Shown here piece by piece: positions 35,755 to 45,050 of a stretch of 45,050 nt of DNA. Position numbers and translations under genes: made by a program. The number at the start of each line of letters is the position of its first letter. Position 1 is the first letter of the stretch. Under the pieces are notes generated by a model that searched no databases, had not been told where the DNA came from, and saw only the letters and a list, made by a program, of their open reading frames with translations. The stretch comes from Conidiobolus incongruus B7586. Taxonomy: Eukaryota; Entomophthoromycota; Entomophthoromycetes; Entomophthorales; Conidiobolaceae. The stretch lies in the NCBI GenBank assembly GCA_000697335.1, contig JNEM01008721.1, forward strand, positions 1-45,050. Reading direction: 5' to 3'.

Positions 35755-35764
35755 AATCCCATAA
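35755..35764 (+). promoter_or_regulatory. AATCCCATAA promoter element of the HIS2 pseudogene
   Basis: An exact 10-mer 65 bases upstream of the first ATG of the dead HIS2 gene. The element is still intact while the coding region is not. Confidence 0.6.
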
Positions 35765-35828
35765 ACTTCTATTCCTTATTAGAGTTTAAAAAGAGTGATA
35801 TAAGGTCACTTGATATTATTAATTGATC

Positions 35829-36840
35829 ATGATGCCATTTACGCTCCACTCCCACTCTGGCGAATTCTGTAATCGTGCCAAAAGTACACTAGAGGATGTA
35901 GTTCTAAGAGCCATTGAGCTGAAATTCGATACCATGGATTGTCTGAATACATCCCTAGATTTGAACTGAAATTTTTGTACCCCGAGGAGATTACTTAATG
36001 ATATTATTGAAATAATGATATAATGTGCTGATGGAATTTTAGTAACATTTACAACCTCAAGATCTTCAAACCACTTTCGAAAAGTATATTTAACAAGCGA
36101 AATCTTCACAAACCAAATACAAAGATTATATCAAGATCTTAGTTGGGACCGAACTAGAATATATCAATGCTTCCCACTGAGACAAAATGTTCATCTACCT
36201 CCAAAACTTCGACCTTGATTACCTAGTTGTATCAGTACGTCACATCAGCAATATTTCCATTGATTTCGACAAAGCTACATTCCAGAAAACTTTGGAAAAT
36301 TGCAACAACTCAATGGATCAAATATCTTTACAATACTCTGACGACCAATTTTACCTCATTCAAAATTTCCAACCAAAGATTATTGGTCATTTCAACCTTG
36401 TCAGACTGTTTGCAGATCCCAATTACCAATTACCAAGTCTCAAGTCCTGTGATGGTCAAAATCCTTAGAAATACCGATTATATTAGCAGTTATGGTGGTA
36501 TTTTCGAAATGAATACAGAAGTTTGAATAAATCTCTGCCTTATCCTTATCCAATGCCAGATATTTTAAAGGTAATCCTATACATACCATCCTATTCCATT
36601 TTTTATAAATATATATATTTCAATTAGTTAGTATTGAAATCAGGTGGAAAAGTTATACTATCCGACAATTCTTATGAATCTCAAGACGTTGGAATGTATT
36701 ACGACCGCGTATTACAATTTCTAGACAATATGAATATTGATCAAATATAGTACTTGGAAAAAAGTTCACAAGGCAAAATTCAAGATAAAGCATTTAGTAG
36801 TTTTAGGGATTGGTTTTTGGAACAATATTATAAGAAATAA
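35829..36840 (+). pseudogene. HIS2: Decayed histidinol-phosphatase gene (PHP family, HIS2)
   Basis: His2 removes phosphate from histidinol-phosphate in histidine synthesis. Pieces in the correct order match fungal His2: an N-terminal LHSHSGEFC metal motif, IPRFELKFLYPEE, VGTELEYINA, SIDFD, IIGHFNLVRLF, ISSYGGIFEMNT, PYPYPMPDILK, VILSDNSYE and a terminal YLEK. The gene is dead. I see frame changes near 35935, 36460 and 36515; in-frame stops at 36091 (TAA), 36178 (TGA) and 36748 (TAG); and a lost donor on a 53-nt intron (35990-36042, AT instead of GT). The second intron near 36570-36630 still has good ends. Expected metal ligands are also changed (SEY for an expected TEH, VRH for an expected VHH, SDN for an expected SDD). 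The extent is set by the first ATG and final TAA. Confidence 0.88.
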
Positions 36841-37003
36841 ATTATTTATATAATAATAAATGATATTATTATATTAAAATAATAATTTAAAATGAATTAA
36901 AGATTATTATTATTTTAACAAATATATTATTTAAAATATGATTTATTATTAAATTATTATATGCTAGAAGTTTCGGCTAGATTTATTAAGTCTACTGCTT
37001 TAA

Positions 37004-40000
37004 TTAGTTTGTATTATGATTTTCGTCCGATTCGTATGCAATGTCGTCTGTTCTGGGTTGATGGTGGCTTCCTTGATGATCTTCACCCTCGGTAAACATT
37101 GCTTCATCTTCATCGTCTATCTTCAATGAATCGATGGAGCCATTTATCAATTTAGGTTCGCCGACGACGCTTTCGGGTACTGGTGATGGATTGTGAGGGT
37201 CTGACAATGTGACATCCGAGTTCTTGCTTAACCCAACTTCAACATCACCAATTGCCGATATGTGGGAGTCGTCAATATCCTTCATATCAATTTGGTCACT
37301 AGTGTCCAAATTGTCTTTATGAGCATAGCTATCATCCGGAAGATTGTATTCATCATCGGTTAGTGCTTCCATGTTCAAATCATCGTCCATACTAATATTA
37401 TCGTCGTATAGGCTACCATCATCGGTGATGCACAGATCGTCATCGTCACCACTGACTTTGAGGATATTGTTCCAGTGGCAGGTCCTAAAGCTTTGGATCC
37501 CATCATGTGACGCTTCACTCGCAATGGATCTGGACTCACTTAATGCCGAATTGATATGCTCCATCTCTCTGGAGAGATAACCACGTTCCGATCTAGTCCC
37601 AGTACTGGACTGATTACTCAATTGACGACTGATAGATGACCCCATTGAAAGAGAAATATCCTTTGACATATTTTGAGGGATCAAATGCGGCATATTAATT
37701 TGACTAGCCCTATTGGCAGCGCTAAAATCCATAATTCCGTTGGAAATATCCAGCACCATTTTGAAGTGCTTGCGACTGAGGTAGGTTTTCACGAGACCGA
37801 GTAGCAGTTCGTGTTGGTACCTGAATAGATGACGATTGTACCAAGTTTTGTATTGCAATAACTCATCAATTAAGAAACAATTCTCAGGTTCGATTATATT
37901 CACTTGACAGATGAGTTTCAAGCAATCATGAATGGAAATGGGTTTCCTAGGGAGATCCCTATGGTTGCCGGAGTATGTAATATCGCCAATTTCGCCATCG
38001 TCCTTTGAGTGGTCCTCCGTGAGGAATTGAAATTGGTAATATGTGATGTTGAATTTGCGTCGACATAGACTAAAAGTGCCATTCCTGAGCCTTGCAGTCC
38101 AGTTTGCACTACTCACCTTGTTCTGCACCCATTGCATGTACTCAATGATTTCTTCATTCGGAATCGCATCCAAAATCCATTTACCATTCTGCTTCAATTT
38201 CGTCGACTGCAGTTGCAATTTGGCCAATTTGCCATCCACGTCCATTCTAGCAGGTACTGTCCATTTCGTCTTCTTGAGAAAACTGTACTCGCAGAGCAAG
38301 CTGTGCACCTGAAGGTTTTGGGGATACAGCTTGCAATCCAAGTAGTTGTCTTCAGCCTTCATAATTTTGATGATTTTGTCTGCATTCACCTTTCCAGTCA
38401 TATTGGGGTCGATCTGCTTCCAGAGGCCTTTAAATTTTCGAATTTCATCTCTGGTAAGGAGGTCGAAAGAGGCGGTGATATCGTAACAGAAGGAGAAATT
38501 CTCGAGGACTAGAACAATTAGCATATTCATTAAAATATACATGGAAATCACATTATACGCCAAAAAGATGACGTAAGCGATACTCTTGCTGCCGCAGTCC
38601 GATTCCAGGTACGATTTCCCCAGAACGCAATGCGGTGCTTGGATGGTGTAGTCGTGCATGATTTCATTCCAGTCTTCACCCGTAGTCATTTTCAGGACCA
38701 GAATGAAGGAATTAATCCAATTGCGGAAGTTGATATACTCCGATCCGTTGGGACCCAATCTTGTCAGGCCGAATGTCTGAATTAGCAGAATGGAAAAGAA
38801 TAGCATTACAGTACCCACCACCATACCGAAATTCATCAGATCTCTGGAACTCGCTAGTAAAATATTAGCCAATTGCAGTAAACGATCACTTTTCACAATT
38901 AGTTTCAATAGTAGCATGGTTTGACAAATTCTACCGATAAAATCCGCCAAAATGTTTTTATAGAATGCGACATCAAAAATATTGACGCAAGCTGTAATGA
39001 CGAGGGCACAGTAGTAAAGTACATTCCAACGTTTGGCCCAGAAGTTTCGTGGACCTAACCCCACCCAAACGATTGGAATTTCAATAGTCAGTGCCAATGT
39101 ACATATGAAAATAAATGTGCTAAGAATGAGCTTGTACGTGGGACTTTGACCCTGGTATTGCAATATTAAACACAATGCAATTAACATCAATAAAACCGTG
39201 GTGGAAGTGTGTAAAATACCATGTTTTTCAGTGGCAAGCTTGTAGCACAGTCTCTGGTACTTATTAGTGGGTACGGTAGGCGGATGCTTTGAAGGATTCA
39301 CCGAACTGATTTGCTTTTTGAGATCGATATATCGCCTTTGATCAGCTGTCAACAATGATACACCTGTAAATCTTCGATAATTCTCAATTACTACTGTAAT
39401 AAACATAGTCAATACGAAAACACTTCCGAATAAGAAGTACGTCACAAAATATAAACTAGTGTACCAGCTGGCGTCTTGAGCGGGTTGAAGTCCTGGGCCC
39501 ATAATATCCATCGCCATTCCCATCACATGAACCCAGCGCTCTCGACTCAAAATTTCGAGATGCATGACGAGACTAGAACTGAAGGAGTCGAAATTGAAAT
39601 TATCCGGATTTGCCCACACTCTACTCACCAAAATGCCGGATTTGGGTGATACGAAAAGACCTTGACACTGTTCCATAAATTTGACATCGTCCGCATTGCA
39701 TCGTTTCAACAAGTCTGAGAACAGCAGGTAACCATAGATGGAGTAAGGAATTGCAAAAAACAAGAGAAAAATAACGACATCCAAAATCCCTCGAAATCCA
39801 CTTACGAAAAGTGTATAAATGGTATTTTGTAAGATAGGGCTTAGGGAGATTAGACGCAAAGTTCGAAAACTTTTCATTGCGAACCAGAGACGAGTGTGGT
39901 AGGAGGGTCCACTTAAGCCAACAATCACATCAATCCACATAAGTAACAGCACAGCAAAGTCCAAAAGTTTCCAAAGCTGACTCAAATATGAATGCTTGGT

Positions 40001-43000
40001 GAAACAAAAGCCTATGGCAGTAGTGATTATAGCGAATTCCAATGTGAATACCAATGTCACTACAATGGTCAGCGCCTGGATGGTAGTGGAATACGACTCG
40101 GGCTGAGTCTTAGCGAAGTACGGAGTATCAATCGCAGCCAAGATCACATTCAACAAGTTCACCAGCCAGATTAAAAGGTCGTAAATATTGAAGGGTGTAC
40201 ACTTCCAGCTCCGCGTCGCTCCAGTGCTCGAAAAGCTGTCCAAATTCTTCTGCAACTGGGGATCGTCTTTCAGCAGCCAGCAGCAGAACCGACGCCAGCG
40301 GTGGTGGAATTGAAAGATTAGCCAAGTCCTCATGGGGAATTCGAGTTTAATGTACTCTGCAATTACTCCGCGGTTGTCATTATTCTTCTCCAATGGGGGT
40401 AGAATGCTTTGGCGTGTGGTTTCGTAAGTAGCTACGGAATCTTCTTTATTCATGGATTCGGATCCAGTTGTCGACATTCTAGATTATTTCATTAAATTAG
40501 TATTTCGTAATTCAATTGGAATAAACAGCATGACTGCTTTTTTTAAGATATCAATCAAATCGAAATAATTACCTTGAATTCGATTTCAATTCATGAATAG
40601 TGCTCGCTATTGACGAAGGTGACCTTATTGAGGATTCTAATTTGTTATAGTTGTAATTGGTGTATACGAGTCCTCGAAGCCATCCGAAAAATCTTCGAAG
40701 ATTGAATCGGTCGCTAAAGCTTTGAATCTATTTCAATTACATTAATAAAAAGTTGATAACTAAAATGTAATTGAATTTACCTGAGCGACTGCACTCTTAC
40801 CAAAGTGCTCTTTTTGCACTTCAATTGGTAAGGAGAGGGTTACGGAGTTTGGCAAGGGACCAATTCGGGAGTAATTATGAAGTTTGGAAGAGATCAAATT
40901 TCTAAATGATGAAATAAATATCATTATCAATCAATATAAATAATCATAAAAAATACCTTAATTTTTTGTCGAGATCTAATTCGAAATCGCCAAATCTGGA
41001 TTTACTCACTTTATCAACATAACTAGATACTTGCTCACTTTTCTTGGAATGTTCAACAATTTCAAATCCCTCCATAGTGACGGCAATAAACAGATTTAGG
41101 AGTACAAAAGCCGAGAATCCGGACCATACAACAATAAACAGTGCAATGAGAGCGGCCATGGGGATATTACCGACAGATTCCATGTATCGATACATCAATT
41201 GACCCCAATCCTCTCCTGAGAAGATTTGGACCAGGGATAGCAGCGTACTTCGAAAGTTGTTGAAATTCATATCTACGGGCTCCACAAGCGAAGATTTTGG
41301 TTGAATTCCTCCCAGTATTACCATACCCATGGGTACGCATGCCAAGAATGACAGGATGATAAAACATGCCAAATCGAAAATACCTCGATATCTACTCGCC
41401 ACGATTTTGAGTAGATTTCTGACACTTGGCAAAAATGCCAACAGCCGATAGAATCGCAAGATGGAGAAAAAGGTGAGCGAGTGGTTGAAAATACCGAGGG
41501 ACTGAGGTGGAATGAACGCGATAATGGTATTGATGCATTCCAACACCACGTCGAATTTGTCTTTGAAAGTGATCGGCACTTGATTGGGGGTGCCATAAAC
41601 ACTCAACTTGATCACTATACGCGATCCTATTTCTATATCGAATAGAAGTGTGAAGAATCCAATCATACCAAAACTCACCATGGAACTGGGGTCAATCAAG
41701 CACAAACATATCAACTCCATAATGATTAGGATCCTGCCAACGAATTTGATTAACCCAATCCAAGGTACCAAGTAATACAGTCTCAGATTTTTGAAAATGA
41801 GCCTCACACCTTTATTGGTAGTATTCATATTCTTTTTCAAAGGATCGAAAGCATCACCAACTTTCCACTGATCTTTGAACTGATCCCACGTCAAGTTGAA
41901 TTCACCTTCGTCGATATTGTGCCTATCAGCTTTACCCGTGAGTTTGTAGAACCAATACCTCGTCTGATTGATTGCTTTGAGGAAACTTGAGTAAATGTTG
42001 TCGTAGTCAAGGTCGGAATGAAAGATATCCATATGCTCTTTCCGCGCCTCCACCTTTATATCCCAACTCGCAGAATCTTGCGCATTCTGCTCTAACTTTG
42101 CCGATCTTCGGGATATCAGCGCCATGAGACGTACATTGTCTTCCTTTGTTTTGCCGAACATTCGGGTGATAACTGCCACAAATAATGTGAACAGCCAGTA
42201 ATAAAGCACCAGGATGGTGAGTATGAAGAAGAGGATTACCGACCAGGAGTCCACTTCCATGAGATTATACAGCAGATGACTCCATTTTTGCATCATGGCA
42301 ATTTGATACATAATCAGTAGCGAGGTGAAGAAATTGTCGAAACCATAGTACCCTCCCCATGGATTGCCAACATCCTAGAAAGTTCGGTTAATTTTAAGGT
42401 AAATATTTGATCATGGTTACTTACTTTGCATATTTGGCCAAATTGACAAATGTAGCCATCTGTCCACGGCAAAACCTGGCCATTCAAGTAGTCAGCTTTA
42501 TCGTAATTGTGGCTTTTATCCGTGAAGTGCCCGATGCAAAATTTCAAAGGGTACACCAACTTCTGGGTGTCTTTAGTGAAGCACCTACCCTTCAACTTCC
42601 CATCGAACAGCAATCTGCCGAGAAGGGCAAAAATGATGAAGAAGTACACGAGAAAGAAACAAATATTAATTAGAACGGGTTTAGAATTAATCAACGATTG
42701 GATAATCACAGATACAGATTTGGTCGTGATGAGGAGTCGAATGGGTCGAATCGTGCTCAACATCTTGAAAATGAACACCTGGTGGTTGGGCACTGCAAAG
42801 GTCAGAATGAAGTCGATCCAGTAACTCGATATCGCTATAAAATCGATTCGGTTCAACGGGTCGTTGAGATACGATAGGTGCGGGATGAAGTTCGCCGACA
42901 CTCCTTGGATGTTGCGCGCAAGCAAATCTTCCAACTCGTTGGTCTCTGCCTGTGTTCGTCCTCGCCTCTTTATAGGCGGCGGATTTTTCACAAAGCCGAA

Positions 43001-43702
43001 GACGATCACCTTTCCCGCAAGTTCTAGGATGTAGATCAATTGAATAACCAAAATACCGTAATCCGACCTACTCTCGCCGAATTTATTGATTCTCTTTTCA
43101 GGCTCCCAATGCTGAATGACCAAGAGTAACCAATTCAGTAAAATCAAAAAATTAATAAATATTTTGGTGAAAGGATTGTGGAAAAAATTCGCCAAATGAA
43201 GTCTCAAAGGGTGATTGGGATCGAAATATCCCAGAGATTTCCCTCCCAGTAATGCTACCAATGTAGTAGATGTCGGGATTAAATTACTCTTTGGCGCATT
43301 ATCCTTGAATCTTGAGAAGAGTTTATATTTATACTCTGACGAATCGAAAGAATCCCTGCTGGACCCAGCACTATGCGCCTCGAACGATTCTCGAGCGATG
43401 GACTCCTTTTGCTTCGATTGTGCAGCCTTTATCAACTCTTCGTCGAAATCTGGTATTGGCGAAGTTTGATCCAGCTCAAATTCTATTGGACTCTCCGAAT
43501 TTTGACTTCCGTCATTTATTTGCACCATATTTATACCATCTGTATTATATTCCGTCTCCGATTGGTAGCTTTCCGCTATCGGTGACCCTTTACAGTTTAA
43601 ATTTTCAACACTATCAAGTATATCACTGTCTTCGGTATTATTGATATTTAATTCTATATTTCTCAACGACTCCTTTGATGATTGTTTGCTATTTGATGAC
43701 AT
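37004..43702 (-). CDS. CCH1: Voltage-gated calcium channel alpha subunit Cch1 (5 exons)
   Basis: Cch1 is the pore of the fungal high-affinity plasma-membrane Ca2+ uptake channel and works with Mid1. Exons 42425-43702, 40957-42374, 40781-40901, 40573-40727 and 37004-40478 join in frame to 2148 residues, close to yeast Cch1. Four six-segment repeats are visible. S4-like segments have few charges in repeats I and IV and more in II (ILRFYRLLAFLPSVRNLLK) and III (FRTLRLISLSP). Pore-loop residues two before the Trp read Q (MMQKW, about 455), E (SGEDW, about 815), E (SRERW, about 1303) and E (TGEDW, about 1590). A degenerate EF-hand-like stretch (WKQIDPNMTGKVNADKI) follows repeat IV near 1685. Both tails are hydrophilic; the C-terminus is Asp/Ser-rich. 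Confidence 0.95.
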
Positions 43703-43879
43703 ATTTTATGCAGTATTCAAATATATGTGTTAGTATATATACAAAATATAAACTTTTTAATCCAAAAAACTATTAATTAAACGATAATAAAATAGATATA
43801 CGAAAGAACGAACTTTAAAAAATCAAACTTCCAAACTAATGATAATAATAATAGCAATAATAATAATAATCTCAACCTA
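43703..43879. other. CCH1 upstream region with a TAA repeat
   Basis: AT-rich leader or promoter. An interrupted TAA/AAT triplet repeat occupies about 43838-43871. There is no AATCCCATAA element. Confidence 0.6.
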
Positions 43880-44405
43880 ATTAGCCACGAAACTAAAGCC
43901 AATAGATGGAATTAAATTTGGTTAGATTCTGTGAATTAAAACTCTTTGAAACGAAGTAATAATTGATGGAATTGGACAAAAAACTATTTTAATATGTAGA
44001 TTCAATTTAGTGAATAATTCTTTGTCAATATTAGTGTACTTAGTAAGAAGAATGGCACAAGATAGAATCCGCTTGAAGTAAATGGTAATCAACTCAATAT
44101 CCTCAATAAAAATTCGAAATCTTGGACACTCAATAACTTGAGAGGTTTATATATGATTATCAAATGTCAATAAGTGACCAGCATGTACAAAGATGAAGAT
44201 TTGTTGATTTTCATTAGATCCATCAACTATCATGTATCAGTGTTCATGAATTTGTGGTATAATCGAGGCAACCAACTCGTGGTCATTTCAATTCAATTGA
44301 ATAATACACACCTTCCCAATTGAATACTTGTGAAGGATTTACCATGTTCTAGCCCCAGTCCTTATTCAATTGAGCTTATCAATCTGTTCCAAATTCTTAC
44401 AAAAC
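43880..44405 (-). pseudogene. Unrecognised protein-gene relic
   Basis: GC is above the flanks. On the minus strand, from about 44270 downward, a single frame reads as plausible protein for over 110 codons, broken by a few stops (segments such as DHELVASIIPQIHEH, YMIVDGSNENQQIFIFVHAG and CPRFRIFIEDIELITIYFKR). A second frame just upstream adds NMVNPSQVFNWEGVYYSIEL. No splice sites rescue the stops, so I read it as a decayed gene. The Leu/Ile-rich style recalls fungal F-box/LRR-like proteins, but I cannot name a family. Confidence 0.4.
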
Positions 44406-45008
44406 TACAGGTAGCCAATTACTTTTCGGGATTTGAAATTAATTTAATACTAATGTAGAATTTAACTTTAACATATAACCAATTATAGGAGCTCGATAAA
44501 ATAAGCAAAATTTGTCAATAGATTGACTAATTTTAAAACATTTCAACCCCACATCCAAAGAAGAGCAATGATTACTTTTTTAATAATTTAATCAATAGAT
44601 TTAAATTATTTAATAATATTAATGTTATTATGAATATGGCTTAAAGGTTATTTTCATTTTGAATTAGTTATTATATCTATTTGATTGTATTACTTTGTAA
44701 AAAATTCAACTTTAATTTTTTCATAATTTAGATAAATTGTTATTTCATCAAAGTTTTAATAATATATTACAAAATTTTATACCATTTAAATATTAAAATA
44801 TTATATTTAAATTATTCAGTTATATATTATCTCACATCATTTTTAATATTTATCAATTGAATTATACTATATAGGATTATTTTTATACATTCTTATTCGT
44901 ATATCAAATTTTTACAGGATTTTAAAGAAATAGCACGATTTATTATTTTAAAGTCAGCTTAAAATCTGAATTTTCGAATCGATTAGTAATTCATAATTAT
45001 TACAATTT

Positions 45009-45010
<2 letters not shown>
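44406..45010. other. AT-rich intergenic sequence
   Basis: Featureless AT-rich DNA leading to the terminal microsatellite. Confidence 0.6.

Positions 45011-45050
<40 letters not shown>
45011..45050. repeat. (AT)n microsatellite running off the window
   Basis: A perfect AT tract of 40 bases that reaches the last base, so its true length is unknown. Confidence 0.95.

Noticed and set aside
1-45050. tRNA genes, CRISPR arrays, rRNA and intact transposons
   Set aside because: I scanned both strands for GTTCGA-type B boxes, regularly spaced repeats, long terminal or inverted repeats and transposase or reverse-transcriptase motifs and found none convincing.

Overview
The window is nuclear DNA from a fungus. 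It has an extremely AT-rich intergenic background, islands of higher-GC coding sequence and 52 predicted GT-AG introns. Nearly all introns are 47-68 nt, with GTAA-type donors and TAG acceptors. Fungal-type genes (Cch1 calcium channel, aspartate-semialdehyde dehydrogenase, a PHP-type histidinol-phosphatase relic) point to Fungi. The intron density excludes budding yeasts. The mitoribosomal protein mL44 argues against the hydrogenosomal anaerobic gut fungi. A single-protein ZGRF1-type helicase and a Dnmt2 suggest an intron-rich, possibly early-diverging lineage; I cannot place it further.

Layout. 0-8.5 kb, all minus strand: TMA16 (ribosome assembly), a decayed RNase T2 gene, PUS4 (tRNA pseudouridine-55 synthase) and HOM2 (aspartate-semialdehyde dehydrogenase). 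8.5-11 kb: an AT desert holding a block poor in CpA/TpG that looks like a mutated repeat relic. 11-20 kb: a thiamine-pathway kinase (plus), a 22-exon ZGRF1-like helicase (plus), mitoribosomal mL44 (minus) and the tRNA methyltransferase Dnmt2 (minus). 20-26 kb: a multi-pass membrane protein (plus), a double-hotdog acyl-CoA thioesterase (minus) and a short kinesin-4 (minus). 29-37 kb, plus strand: poly(A) polymerase, a triple-KH RNA-binding protein and a HIS2 pseudogene. 37-43.7 kb: the complete CCH1 channel (minus), followed by another gene relic and an AT microsatellite that runs off the window.

Four genes act on RNA or translation (TMA16, PUS4, mL44, DNMT2), but there is no operon-like pathway cluster. 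The most striking shared signal is regulatory. The exact 10-mer AATCCCATAA lies 65-143 bases upstream of the start codon, in the gene's own orientation, of seven genes (TMA16, PUS4, HOM2, ZGRF1-like, mL44, DNMT2 and the HIS2 pseudogene). A one-base variant precedes the thiamine kinase. I found no copy elsewhere in the window. The second theme is gene decay: two recognisable dead genes and two or three unrecognised higher-GC relics lie in the AT-rich spacers. Very small exons (3, 5, 11, 12 and 16 nt) are also frequent. I found no CRISPR array, tRNA, rRNA or intact mobile element.
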